Below are positions 7,683 to 16,881 of a DNA stretch of 64,000 nt, one piece after another. The notes under the pieces were generated by a model that saw only the letters and a program-made list of their open reading frames with translations, did not search any database and was not told where the DNA came from. The stretch is taken from the NCBI GenBank assembly GCA_938049335.1, contig CALIYX010000016.1, positions 1-64,000 on the forward strand, written 5' to 3'. A program made the position numbers and the translations under genes. This stretch comes from an uncultured Clostridia bacterium. GTDB lineage: Bacteria > Bacillota > Clostridia > Peptostreptococcales > Anaerovoracaceae. Within the stretch, counting starts at the first letter, position 1. Every line of letters begins with the position of its first letter.

Positions 7683-8555
7683 ATGCATAAGAGAATATTT
7701 GCTTTAATATTTACACTGATTATTGCTTTTTCCCTTTGTTCATGTGTTGATCAGCATGCAGGTAAAAAGAAAGACAGTGGAGAAAATAAGAAAGTAATAG
7801 CTACGTCGCCGGCAACTGTGGAGATATGTAACAAACTTGATATAAAGCTTATTGCTGTTCCAGAGTCTGATTTTACTATTGCAGATAAATATAAGGATCT
7901 ACCAAGGATTGGAAGTCCTATGTCACCTGACATAGAGAAGATTAAATCTCTAAGTCCAGACTATGTTCTTTCTCCAATAAGCCTTAAAAACGAGCTTGAA
8001 AAGAAGTACAAGAATGCAGAGCTCAACTATGAGTTTATAAATTTAAGCAGTGTAGATGGCATGTTTGATTCTATCAAAAAACTTGGAGATGAATTTGGTA
8101 AGGAGAAGGAAGCAAAGGCTTTAATAGATGAGCATAAGCAGTACATGAAGAAGTTTAACAGTAGTGTGGAGGGAAAGAAACATCCGAAGGTTCTTGTTTT
8201 GATGGGACTACCTGGTTCGTATGTAATTGCGACAAACAAGAGCTATGTAGGAAGCCTCGTAGAGCTCGCTGGTGGAGAAAATGTTTACACTGATGATTCT
8301 AAGGAGTTTTTAACGGTTAATACTGAAGATATGAAGGCTAAGAATCCAGATATAATTCTCAGAGCTTCTCATGCGATGCCTGATGATGTAAAGAACATGT
8401 TTGCTAAGGAATTCGCGGAAAATGATATCTGGAAGCATTTTGATGCTGTGCAAAACGGTAAGGTATATGACCTTGACAATACGCTATTTAATATGAGTGC
8501 AAATTTCAACTATAGGGATGCTTTAGAGGAGCTTAAGAAGCTGCTTTATGAGTAG
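7683..8555 (+). CDS. Heme/iron ABC transporter substrate-binding lipoprotein (HtsA/IsdE type)
   Basis: Extracellular lipoprotein that delivers heme (or a siderophore) to the permease encoded next. The signal peptide ends in a lipobox LCSC with Cys21 as the lipidated residue. The rest is a class III periplasmic-binding fold (PF01497-like), with the typical start KVIATSPATVEICNKLDI and a C-terminal lobe including LVELAGGENVY. Length (290 aa) is normal. It starts 12 bp after the Shp-like gene and 22 bp before the permease gene. Heme as substrate is inferred from the NEAT/Shp neighbours. Confidence 0.85.
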   Translation: MHKRIFALIFTLIIAFSLCSCVDQHAGKKKDSGENKKVIATSPATVEICNKLDIKLIAVPESDFTIADKYKDLPRIGSPMSPDIEKIKSLSPDYVLSPISLKNELEKKYKNAELNYEFINLSSVDGMFDSIKKLGDEFGKEKEAKALIDEHKQYMKKFNSSVEGKKHPKVLVLMGLPGSYVIATNKSYVGSLVELAGGENVYTDDSKEFLTVNTEDMKAKNPDIILRASHAMPDDVKNMFAKEFAENDIWKHFDAVQNGKVYDLDNTLFNMSANFNYRDALEELKKLLYE

Positions 8556-8577
8556 GCGATAGGAAGTAGGAGACCTG

Positions 8578-9576
8578 ATGGTAATTAGCAGAACAAGAAA
8601 GCTTTTAGCCTTTGTAATTACAGCACTAGCACTTTTATGCATATTCTACTGGGCTGTAAATACGGGAAGCCTTAGAGTAGGCTTTAGGGCATTAATGCGA
8701 GGACTCTTTGTTGCATACAATGAGAATGTAGCAACCATATATGATCTTAGATTTCCAAGGATACTCATTGCAATGGTAGGTGGGGCAGCTGTTGCTGTTT
8801 CAGGCGTGATGCTTCAGGCAGTTATGAAGAATCCATTAGCAGATCCAGGAATACTTGGAATTAGTTCAGGTGCAAGCTTTGTTGCTGTGGTAATAACTGC
8901 ATTCTTTCCACAGCTATACTTCTTTATTCCAGGTCTAGCTTTTTGTGGTGGAGTGTTTGCCTGCATTTTGATATATATGCTATCGTGGGCAGGAAATGAC
9001 CTTTCACCTCTAAGACTTATCCTTGTTGGAATAGCTATAAATGCTATGTTTATGGGCATGATAAGTGCAATAAATTCTATGACTGGTGGAAGTTATTCTT
9101 CAACAGCTAGCCTTGCTACTGCAAATATAAGCATGAAGACATGGACAGATTTTAGAACGCTAGTAATCTATGCAGTGCCTGGGCTTATCATAGCGCTTAT
9201 ATTTTCAAAGCCGTGCAATCTTCTTGGACTTGATGATAAAACAGTAAGGTCACTAGGTATTAATGTAGGCAGGATGAGAATAGGAATTTCTGCTATAGCA
9301 GTTTTGCTTGTTTCAATAAGTACGGCAATCATGGGGCCTATTAGCTTTTTGGGATTAATAGTTCCTCACATAGCAAGGCTTCTTGTTGGTGGAGATCACA
9401 AGGTCTTGATACCGTATAGTGCTATACTAGGTGCATTTTGTCTGCTTCTTGCAGATACGCTCGGAAGGGCTTTGGTACCACCATATGAAATAAGTCCTGG
9501 CATAATAATGTCAGTTGTTGGCGGACCATTCTTTATTATCTTACTGAGGAGGACAGGAAAAACATATGGCAGATAA
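8578..9576 (+). CDS. Heme/iron ABC transporter permease (FecCD family)
   Basis: Integral membrane permease of 332 residues with about nine to ten transmembrane segments. FecCD/BtuC family marks include LRFPRILIAMVGGAAVAVSGVMLQ (read in two halves near residues 60-83), NPLADPGILGISSGA near 93-106, and GPISFLGLIVPHIAR near 258-272. Its last 11 bp overlap the ATPase gene, which indicates translational coupling. Partner of the lipoprotein upstream and the ATPase downstream. Confidence 0.93.
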   Translation: MVISRTRKLLAFVITALALLCIFYWAVNTGSLRVGFRALMRGLFVAYNENVATIYDLRFPRILIAMVGGAAVAVSGVMLQAVMKNPLADPGILGISSGASFVAVVITAFFPQLYFFIPGLAFCGGVFACILIYMLSWAGNDLSPLRLILVGIAINAMFMGMISAINSMTGGSYSSTASLATANISMKTWTDFRTLVIYAVPGLIIALIFSKPCNLLGLDDKTVRSLGINVGRMRIGISAIAVLLVSISTAIMGPISFLGLIVPHIARLLVGGDHKVLIPYSAILGAFCLLLADTLGRALVPPYEISPGIIMSVVGGPFFIILLRRTGKTYGR

Positions 9577-10342
9577 TCTATTTGAGATAAAGAACCTGTC
9601 TTTCAGCTATGATAAGGACAAGGTTATAGACGATCTATCTTTGACGATTAAGCCGGGTGGAGTAACAACGATAATTGGGGCAAATGGATGTGGAAAGTCG
9701 ACACTTTTCAATTTGATGACCAAGAATCTTAGATACGATAGCGGTGAAATTAAATTCCTAGGTGAAGATGTATCAAAGTTAAAGCTCAGAGAGCTTGCTA
9801 AAAAACTTGCGATAGTGCATCAACAGAATACGATTCCCTTTGATGTAACGGTGGAAAAGCTAGTTGGCTACGGCAGGGTTCCATATGAAAATTTATGTAT
9901 TCCATCAAAGAGGGATGAGGATGAGGACAAAATAAATTGGGCCATGTCTGTTACGGGGGTATATGACATAAAGGGAGAACTTTTATCTCAGCTTTCTGGA
10001 GGACAGAGACAGCGCGCATGGATAGCTATGTCTTTAGCGCAGGATACAGATACCTTACTTCTTGATGAGCCAACAACTTTTCTAGATATAAAGCATCAGA
10101 TTGAGGTGTTGAAACTGATAGAAAGCTTGAACAAAGAACACGGTATATCCATAATTATGGTATTACACGACATGAATCAAGCGATGAGATATAGCACAGA
10201 GGTAATAGCTTTAAAGGCTGGTAAATCAATAGCGCAGGGAGCACCGGAAAGCGTTATAAGCGAGGCGCTTCTGAAGGAACTATATGGTGTGGATTTAGAT
10301 ATAGTAGAGGTCAAGGGAAAACCATTTGTATATATGGCTTAG
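9566..10342 (+). CDS. Heme/iron ABC transporter ATP-binding protein
   Basis: Energises heme/iron import. Walker A GANGCGKST at about residues 38-46, ABC signature LSGGQRQRAW near 143-152, Walker B TLLLDEPTT near 162-170 and the H-loop VLHDMN complete the set for a FepC/BtuD-type ATPase of 258 residues. The start overlaps the permease gene by 11 bp. Confidence 0.94.
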   Translation: MADNLFEIKNLSFSYDKDKVIDDLSLTIKPGGVTTIIGANGCGKSTLFNLMTKNLRYDSGEIKFLGEDVSKLKLRELAKKLAIVHQQNTIPFDVTVEKLVGYGRVPYENLCIPSKRDEDEDKINWAMSVTGVYDIKGELLSQLSGGQRQRAWIAMSLAQDTDTLLLDEPTTFLDIKHQIEVLKLIESLNKEHGISIIMVLHDMNQAMRYSTEVIALKAGKSIAQGAPESVISEALLKELYGVDLDIVEVKGKPFVYMA

Positions 10343-10359
10343 TAAAGGAAAAATAGTTT

Positions 10360-12084
10360 ATGATTAATAAGAGACTTGTCAGGCTCTTATCTGATGGGAA
10401 AAAATATATATACGGAAATATATTTTTTCAATGGATAAACCTGATTGCCAATATAGTTGCGATATTTTTAATATCCGGCTTTATCAGCGATACATATTAC
10501 GGAAATGTTACTGATACGAAGCTGATTAGACTTATAGTAATTCTTGCTATCGCCGTTTTAGCTAGGGTTATTTGTAATATCGCATCAGGTAAGATGAGCT
10601 ATTTATCATCAAAGAAGGTAAAGCAGGTTCTCAGACATAAGATAATGGAGAAAATGCTTACGCTTGGAAGTAGCTATAACGAGAAGGTGAGAACATCTGA
10701 GGTTGTTCAGGTTTCAGTAGAAGGTGTTGAACAGATAGAGACATATTTTGGTCTATATCTGCCACAGCTGTTTTACTCACTACTAGCTCCACTTACGCTG
10801 TTTGCTGTAATAGTATTTATGAGCTTTACACCTGCGATAGTTCTGCTTCTTTGCGTTCCGCTAATTCCAATTTCAATTGCAGCGGTTCAAACCTTTGCAA
10901 AGAAGCTTCTAGCAAAGTATTGGGGTAAGTATACAGGTCTTGGAGATACTTTTTTAGAAAATCTTCAGGGGCTTACTACGCTCAAGATCTATCAAGCGGA
11001 CGAATATAAGAATAAGAAAATGAACGAGGAAGCTGAGGAATTTAGAAAGATTACAATGAAGGTCCTCACAATGCAACTTAACTCTATAACTATTATGGAT
11101 ATTGTTGCATATGGCGGAGCAGCACTTGGAATAATACTGACAGTTAAACAGTTTGTCGCAGGAAACATAAGGCTTGAACAGGCAATAGCGATAATACTGC
11201 TTTCTGCTGATTTCTTTATTCCTATGAGGCAGCTTGGAAGCTTCTTCCACATTGCAATGAACGGTATGGCTGCGATCGACAAGATTTTCAAGATTCTAGA
11301 CCTAGAGGTTCCAGAAGAAAAGACTATGAGCCTTCCAGAAAAAGGGTCAATCAAGGTGGAGAATCTAAGTTTTGCATATGACGAAAGCCACAATGTTCTT
11401 AACGATATTTCAATTGAGTTGTTAGAGCAAGGGATGGTTTCACTTGTAGGCGCAAGCGGAAGCGGAAAGTCTACTATGGCTTCACTTCTCATGAAGAGGA
11501 GCAAGAACTATAGCGGTAAGATATTCGTAGGAGAAGTAGATTTCAATGAGATTTCCGAGAAATCTGTAATGGATAACATAACGTATATCAGCCATAGCAG
11601 TTATATATTTAAGGGAACTGTTAGGGATAATCTTTTGATGGCTAAAGTAGATGCTAAGGATGAAGAACTTTGGAAAGTGCTTAAAAAGACCAATCTAGCT
11701 GATTTCTTTGAGGCTGACAATGGTCTTGATTTTGAAATTGCAGAGGCTGGTGGAAACCTTTCAGGAGGACAGAAGCAGAGACTTGCACTAGCCAGAGGTC
11801 TTCTGCATGACAGCAGGTTCTATATCTTTGATGAATCGACATCGAATATCGATGTGGAAAGTGAAGAGGTTATTCTAGAGCAAATCAAGGAGCTTGCAAA
11901 GCACAAAGGCGTTTTGATGATTTCTCATAGGCTTGCAAATGTCGTAAGCTCAGATAAGATATTTGTCTTGGAGAAGGGCCAGCTAAAGGAAGAGGGAACT
12001 CACGAAGAGCTCTTAGCTATGCATGGTACATATAGCACGCTGTGGGAAACTCAGCAAAGCTTAGAAAATATGAGAGGGGTGTAG
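10360..12084 (+). CDS. ABC exporter-type half transporter (membrane plus ATPase), first of a pair
   Basis: A 574-residue fusion of a six-helix ABC membrane domain (about 1-310) and an ATPase domain: Walker A GASGSGKST near 364-372, signature LSGGQKQR, Walker B FYIFDEST. It resembles CydD/CydC and streptococcal SiaF-H/PefCD-type exporters. It follows the importer by 17 bp and is 3 bp from its partner, so the two probably form a heterodimer. In the streptococcal heme operon such exporters follow the importer genes; a role in exporting heme, porphyrin or a thiol is inference. The Walker B glutamate is kept (DEST). Confidence 0.85.
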   Translation: MINKRLVRLLSDGKKYIYGNIFFQWINLIANIVAIFLISGFISDTYYGNVTDTKLIRLIVILAIAVLARVICNIASGKMSYLSSKKVKQVLRHKIMEKMLTLGSSYNEKVRTSEVVQVSVEGVEQIETYFGLYLPQLFYSLLAPLTLFAVIVFMSFTPAIVLLLCVPLIPISIAAVQTFAKKLLAKYWGKYTGLGDTFLENLQGLTTLKIYQADEYKNKKMNEEAEEFRKITMKVLTMQLNSITIMDIVAYGGAALGIILTVKQFVAGNIRLEQAIAIILLSADFFIPMRQLGSFFHIAMNGMAAIDKIFKILDLEVPEEKTMSLPEKGSIKVENLSFAYDESHNVLNDISIELLEQGMVSLVGASGSGKSTMASLLMKRSKNYSGKIFVGEVDFNEISEKSVMDNITYISHSSYIFKGTVRDNLLMAKVDAKDEELWKVLKKTNLADFFEADNGLDFEIAEAGGNLSGGQKQRLALARGLLHDSRFYIFDESTSNIDVESEEVILEQIKELAKHKGVLMISHRLANVVSSDKIFVLEKGQLKEEGTHEELLAMHGTYSTLWETQQSLENMRGV

Positions 12085-12087
12085 GAT

Positions 12088-13734
12088 ATGAAAGTAATGA
12101 TAAGACTGCTTAAAATGATAAACCCCCTCAAGTATGTGATGCTTTTAGGAATATTCCTAGGAACTCTTGGTCATCTTGCTGCCGCATTTATTACCATCCT
12201 TGGAGGATTTGGAATAGTTAGTTTTGTAAATGGTGATATCGATGGTTTGACTTTTATCTTCATAATCATGGGGGTTTCAGCGGTCGCTAGAGGCTTCCTA
12301 AGATATGGAGAGCAGACATGCAATCACTACATTGCTTTTAAGATACTGGCTATAATTAGAGACAAGGTATTTGTAGCGCTTAGAAGGCTTTGTCCAGCAA
12401 AGCTTGACGGTCATGGAAAAGGAAATCTAATTTCAATTATCACAGCTGATATCGAGCTTCTAGAGGTATTCTTTGCACATACTATTTCGCCAGTTGCAAT
12501 AGCGACAATCTTTTCGATTATAATGGTTGCCTTCATTGGAAGCTATGGATGGATTCTAGGACTATGGGCTGCAGTTGCATATATATGCGTAGGCTTTATA
12601 ATTCCAGTGATTATGTCAAAGCTCAGCGCTGGCATAGGCGATGAGATGAGAGAAAGATCTGGAGATATGAGCAGCAATATGCTTGATAATCTCAGAGGAT
12701 TAAAGGAAATAATTCAGTTCTCTTACGGCGATGAGCGCATAGAGCAAATGGCTGAGAAATCACTTCAGCTGAGTGAAACAGAAAAAAAGCTCAAGGCAAA
12801 TCTTGGAGCTAATATAGCTCTCACAAGTGGAGTTATAATGTTCTTTGACTTTGGAATGCTGTTTATTGCAAGCTACCTAAGCAAGGGTATAGGGAACCTC
12901 GAAGGAGTTGTAATACCCGTATTTGCCATGTTTTCATCATTTGGACCAGTAATTGCCTTAGCAAACCTAGGAAGTTCTTTAAACAATACTTTAGCTTCAG
13001 CAAGGAGAGTGTTTGGCATCTTAGATGAAAAACCTGTGGTAGAGGACATTGCTGGAAATGAAAGTGTTGAGTTTACGGGAGCAAGGGTTGAAAACCTGGA
13101 TTTTTCGTACACGGAAAAGGATCAAGAGAATATGATTCTTGAAGGCATCAATGTGGAAATCAAAAAGAATGAAATTCTGGGAATCATAGGTAAGAGCGGT
13201 AGCGGTAAATCAACATTACTAAAGCTCCTAATGAGATTTTGGAAGGTCGATAGAGGACATATCTATATTTCAGATAGGGATATTGATAAGGTTAATACAT
13301 CAAATCTAAGAGAACTCGAAAGCTTTGTAACTCAGGAAACAGAGCTGTTTAGAGATACAATAGAAAATAACATCAAGATAGCAAAGCTTGATGCAACGCG
13401 TGAAGAGGTTATCGAAGCCTGCAAGAAGGCATCGGTTCACGACTTTATTATGACTTTGCCAAATGGATACGATTCAGAGGTAGGAGAGCTAGGAGAAACA
13501 CTATCTGGCGGAGAGCGTCAGAGGCTAGGTGTGGCAAGAGCATTCCTTCATGATTCACCGCTTATTCTCATGGATGAGCCTACATCAAACCTAGACAGCC
13601 TAAACGAAGGTGCCATACTCAAGGTGCTCAAAAACGAGGCGGAAGGTAAAAGTGTAGTGCTTGTATCGCACAGAGAATCAACGATGAAGATAGCAGATAG
13701 AATTTATAAAATTGATAACGGCAGAGTAAGCTAG
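12088..13734 (+). CDS. ABC exporter-type half transporter (membrane plus ATPase), second of a pair
   Basis: 548 residues: N-terminal six-helix domain (about 1-300), then an ATPase with Walker A GKSGSGKST near 370, signature LSGGERQRLG near 472 and Walker B LILMDEPTSNLD near 490. The partner of the half transporter just upstream (spacing 3 bp). CydC-like membrane proteins that export thiols or heme precursors are the nearest class recalled. The substrate cannot be read from the sequence, but membership in the heme operon points to porphyrin/heme balance. Confidence 0.85.
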   Translation: MKVMIRLLKMINPLKYVMLLGIFLGTLGHLAAAFITILGGFGIVSFVNGDIDGLTFIFIIMGVSAVARGFLRYGEQTCNHYIAFKILAIIRDKVFVALRRLCPAKLDGHGKGNLISIITADIELLEVFFAHTISPVAIATIFSIIMVAFIGSYGWILGLWAAVAYICVGFIIPVIMSKLSAGIGDEMRERSGDMSSNMLDNLRGLKEIIQFSYGDERIEQMAEKSLQLSETEKKLKANLGANIALTSGVIMFFDFGMLFIASYLSKGIGNLEGVVIPVFAMFSSFGPVIALANLGSSLNNTLASARRVFGILDEKPVVEDIAGNESVEFTGARVENLDFSYTEKDQENMILEGINVEIKKNEILGIIGKSGSGKSTLLKLLMRFWKVDRGHIYISDRDIDKVNTSNLRELESFVTQETELFRDTIENNIKIAKLDATREEVIEACKKASVHDFIMTLPNGYDSEVGELGETLSGGERQRLGVARAFLHDSPLILMDEPTSNLDSLNEGAILKVLKNEAEGKSVVLVSHRESTMKIADRIYKIDNGRVS

Positions 13735-13743
13735 GAGGATAAA

Positions 13744-14115
13744 ATGACTATTAAAAAGGTGTTTCTCGTTATAGTTGGGTGCATCAGCCTTGGAATAGGC
13801 GCGGTAGGTGCTGTTTTACCGTTTCTACCAACATTTCCATTTTTGATGCTGACAATGGTTTGCTTTACGGCGAGCTCTGAGAGGTTAAATAACTGGTTTA
13901 AGTCGACCAAGCTATATAAGAATAATCTAGAATCCTTTGTTGAAAAACGTGGCATGACCAAGGCAACAAAGATAAGAATAATGGTTGTTATAACAGTGCT
14001 AATGGGCTTTGGATTTTACATGATGCACGCAGTTCCGATTGGAAGAATTGTCCTAGCCATAGTTTGGCTTGGACATATGCTTTACTTCGCATTTAGAGTA
14101 AAGACAATAGAATAA
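13744..14115 (+). CDS. DUF454 family small membrane protein (YbaN-like)
   Basis: A 123-residue protein with an N-terminal pair of hydrophobic segments and a second pair near the C-terminus. The DUF454 pattern is visible: GCISLGIGAVGAVLPFLPT and PFLMLTMVCFTASSERLNNW, followed by a cytoplasmic stretch and MGFGFYMM. Biochemical role unknown. It closes the heme operon, 9 bp after the second exporter gene with GGAGG before the ATG, so it is likely cotranscribed and may help heme or porphyrin handling. Confidence 0.85.
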   Translation: MTIKKVFLVIVGCISLGIGAVGAVLPFLPTFPFLMLTMVCFTASSERLNNWFKSTKLYKNNLESFVEKRGMTKATKIRIMVVITVLMGFGFYMMHAVPIGRIVLAIVWLGHMLYFAFRVKTIE

Positions 14116-14126
14116 ATTAATGAACT

Positions 14127-14155
14127 AAATAAGACAGGCTATGCCTGTCTTATTT
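14127..14155. terminator. Bidirectional terminator between DUF454 gene and radical SAM gene
   Basis: A perfect 13-bp stem (AAATAAGACAGGC / GCCTGTCTTATTT) with loop TAT, A-rich on one side and T-rich on the other, serves the two convergent genes. The stop codon of the minus-strand gene (14154-14156) overlaps the last base pairs of the stem. Confidence 0.9.
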
Positions 14156-15098
14156 AATCTACAAGTTTTCCTTGCCAGGAATCTCTTTCCTTCAATTTTT
14201 GATTTATGGTATTTAGGACGAGTCTTTTGCGATATGCCCATTTTGGTGCTATTAAAGTCTTGGCTTGCGAATCTGCAGAAAGTCTGTGCATAACGATATT
14301 ATAAGGGATTATTTCCAACAAGTCGCATACGAGCTCTGCATATTCGTCCATGGACTCAAATGGCATATAATCAGGATATTCTTTAGCGAGTTTAGTTCCT
14401 GAAATCATATTCAGAAGGTGTAGTTTAAGACCCCAGGGATTGCTCTTTATTGCGTGTTTTACGCTCATTTTCATATCTTGCTTTGATTCGCCGGGAAGTC
14501 CTAAAATTAAGTGAGTAACAGTCCTTATATTATGGGCATTTAACTTTGATATAGTCTCGTCATAGTCTTGCAAGCTATGGCAGAGATTAAGTTTTTTTGC
14601 ACTATCTTCGTGTATTGTTTGTAGTCCTAGTTCAACCCAAAGAAAATGCTTCTTGTTTATCTCATCTAAAAGAGCAAGACAATCATCGTCTATGCAGTCG
14701 CTCCTCGTTGCAATGGCAAGTCCCAAGATGCGAGGATCATCTAAAGCACCATAGTAGAGCTCTCGAAGTTTTGATACAGGGGCATAGGTTCCTGAGTAGT
14801 TTTGGAAATAGGCTATATACTTTGCGTTTGGCCATTTTTCGGAGAGTAAAGCTATCTGTTCATCTATGCTTGATGCGTTATCTCCGCTACCGCTTGCAGA
14901 ACAAAAAGTACAGCCGCCAAAACCCTTGCTTCCGTCTCTATTTGGGCATGTAAAACCGGCGTCAATCGAAAGCTTGACGACTTTTTCTCCAAACTCTTTT
15001 TTGAGCGCTTGATTAAGCGTGTTTATTCTCAATAGTCCTTCTGAGAAATTATCAGAAGAACGTGTAAAATCAACATTATTTGGGGTGTGGCTGTTCAT
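14154..15098 (-). CDS. Radical SAM protein, TIGR01212/YhcC family
   Basis: Member of an Elp3-related radical SAM family of unknown substrate. The 314 residues contain the cluster-binding cysteines in FTCPNRDGSKGFGGCTFC (residues about 48-65), SAM-binding glycine-rich LILGLPGES near 198-206, and VTH...LILG typical of the family. Length is normal. It stands alone on the minus strand between the heme operon and the queH operon. Role unknown; YhcC homologues are linked to RNA or cofactor modification only by guess. Confidence 0.88.
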   Translation of the reverse strand: MNSHTPNNVDFTRSSDNFSEGLLRINTLNQALKKEFGEKVVKLSIDAGFTCPNRDGSKGFGGCTFCSASGSGDNASSIDEQIALLSEKWPNAKYIAYFQNYSGTYAPVSKLRELYYGALDDPRILGLAIATRSDCIDDDCLALLDEINKKHFLWVELGLQTIHEDSAKKLNLCHSLQDYDETISKLNAHNIRTVTHLILGLPGESKQDMKMSVKHAIKSNPWGLKLHLLNMISGTKLAKEYPDYMPFESMDEYAELVCDLLEIIPYNIVMHRLSADSQAKTLIAPKWAYRKRLVLNTINQKLKERDSWQGKLVD

Positions 15099-15127
15099 GG
15101 TTAATCCTTTTATTTGAGCTATCTATA

Positions 15128-15136
15128 TGCTATAAT
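15128..15136 (+). promoter_or_regulatory. Extended -10 promoter before queH
   Basis: TGCTATAAT is an extended -10 element about 55 bp before the queH start. No good -35 stands at 17 bp, which an extended -10 can tolerate. It would drive the long queH-to-rpe run. Confidence 0.6.
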
Positions 15137-15190
15137 ATACTAATACACATCGACTGAAATGTGAAGACAAATTTATCAGGAAGATTGGCA

Positions 15191-15844
15191 ATGAATAAGA
15201 ATAAATGCAGGCAGGAAAATATGGATGGATGTTGCTGTGAGCGCGAGGATATTTGTGGAGAAATCGTTAAGATTGGCAAAGCGAATGTTAAGCCAAGGCT
15301 TTTGCTCCACAGCTGCTGTGGACCTTGTAGTACGGCAGTAATAGAGAGACTGTTTGGTGACTATAGCATAACGGTATTTTACTATAATCCGTGCATTACC
15401 GAAAATGATGAGTATGAGAAGCGTAAGCATGAGCAAATCCGCTTTATAGATGAATTCAATAAGGATTTAGACGAAGACCAAAGAGTTAGGTATATAGAGG
15501 GTTCGTATAGACCTGAAGAGTATCTTGATCTAGTTAAGGGGCTTGAGACGGAACCTGAAGGCGGAGCAAGATGTACAGTATGTTTTAGGCAGAGGCTAGA
15601 TGAGACAGCAAGAATCGCTAAGGAATATGGATTTGATTTCTTTGCAAGTACTTTGACTGTAAGTCCGCACAAAAATTACGCTTTAATCGCAGAGATTGGT
15701 AAGGAATGTGAGAAAAAATATGGAGTTTCCTTCCTAGATATGGATTTTAAGAAGAAGGCAGGATTTCAGAGAAGTATTCAGCTTTCCAAGGAACACCATC
15801 TCTACAGACAGAATTACTGCGGATGTAAATTTTCTAAAAGATAG
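15191..15844 (+). CDS. queH: Epoxyqueuosine reductase QueH
   Basis: Reduces epoxyqueuosine to queuosine in tRNA in the last step of queuosine synthesis, the cobalamin-independent alternative to QueG. Typical features are LLLHSCCGPCST with adjacent cysteines near residues 36-47, FYYNPCI, CTVCFRQRL, and a C-terminal YCGCKFS. The start at 15191 is preferred to an in-frame GTG at 15161 because AGGAAG lies 7 bp before it and the family begins near here; 217 residues. Partners queA and tgt of the same pathway are at 51151 and 52838. A queuosine riboswitch was not seen. Confidence 0.9.
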   Translation: MNKNKCRQENMDGCCCEREDICGEIVKIGKANVKPRLLLHSCCGPCSTAVIERLFGDYSITVFYYNPCITENDEYEKRKHEQIRFIDEFNKDLDEDQRVRYIEGSYRPEEYLDLVKGLETEPEGGARCTVCFRQRLDETARIAKEYGFDFFASTLTVSPHKNYALIAEIGKECEKKYGVSFLDMDFKKKAGFQRSIQLSKEHHLYRQNYCGCKFSKR

Positions 15845-15870
15845 ATAAGAATTCGAAAGGATATAGATAT

Positions 15871-16881
15871 ATGTCAAAACTGATTAAACCAAAGAACTAT
15901 GCGCCTGTAATTCCTCCAATGGAAACACAGCGCGCTATAAAGAAGATAAAGGACTACTTTCAGCAGGAGCTAGCCTACGGGTTAAACCTGCGAAGAGTTT
16001 CGGCACCTCTTTTTGTTGCACCAGAGACAGGACTAAACGATAATCTAAACGGCGTGGAAAGAAGAGTAAGCTTTACCATCCTAGATATGGATGAGAAGCA
16101 GGTTGAAATTGTACAGTCACTTGCAAAGTGGAAGAGAATGGCTCTAGGCAAGTATGGAATCAAACCTGGTCACGGTATATACACAGACATGAACGCGATA
16201 AGACGTGACGAGGAGCTAGACAATATCCACTCGCTTTATGTTGACCAGTGGGACTGGGAGAAGGTTATAACCAAGGAGCAGAGAACTACGGAATACCTTC
16301 ATGAGACTGTAACGACCATATACAATGCAGTTAAGAATCTAGGCGATTATGTAAATAGACTATATAGGGATATACAGACTGAGCTTCCTAACGAGATTTA
16401 CTTTATTACATCTCAGGAGCTAGAGGATCTATATCCTGATAAAACACCTAAGGAGAGAGAGCAGCTGATAACTAGAGCACATGGGGCTGTTTTCATAGAA
16501 AAGATAGGTGGAACTCTTAGATCAGGAGAAAAGCACGATGGAAGATCACCTGACTACGATGATTGGGAACTCAACGGTGATATCCTTTTGTGGAACGAGG
16601 TATTAGAAATCGCTTTTGAGATAACTTCGATGGGAATCAGGGTAGACAGCGATGCAATGGAAAGACAGCTTAAGCTTGCAGGTGCAGAGGATAGAAAGAG
16701 CCTTTCATTCCAAAGCGCTGTCCTAAATGGTGAGTTGCCACTTTCAATAGGTGGAGGAATTGGACAGAGCAGACTTTGCATGTTCTTCCTGCGTAAGGCT
16801 CATATTGGAGAGGTTCAGGTAAGCGTTTGGCCAAATGAAATGGACGAAGAGTGTCGTAAGGCAAATATATTCTTATTGTAA
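15871..16881 (+). CDS. asnA: Aspartate--ammonia ligase
   Basis: Makes asparagine from aspartate, ammonia and ATP (AMP-forming), a class II tRNA-synthetase-like fold. The 336 residues match the AsnA family length. Motifs include YFQQELAYGLNLRRVSAPLF near 30-49, LHSLYVDQWDWEKV in the variant HSLYVDQWDWEKV near 112-124, and GGGIGQSRLCMF near 294-305. It follows queH by 26 bp and overlaps priA by one base (TAATG), so translation is coupled. Confidence 0.95.
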   Translation: MSKLIKPKNYAPVIPPMETQRAIKKIKDYFQQELAYGLNLRRVSAPLFVAPETGLNDNLNGVERRVSFTILDMDEKQVEIVQSLAKWKRMALGKYGIKPGHGIYTDMNAIRRDEELDNIHSLYVDQWDWEKVITKEQRTTEYLHETVTTIYNAVKNLGDYVNRLYRDIQTELPNEIYFITSQELEDLYPDKTPKEREQLITRAHGAVFIEKIGGTLRSGEKHDGRSPDYDDWELNGDILLWNEVLEIAFEITSMGIRVDSDAMERQLKLAGAEDRKSLSFQSAVLNGELPLSIGGGIGQSRLCMFFLRKAHIGEVQVSVWPNEMDEECRKANIFLL

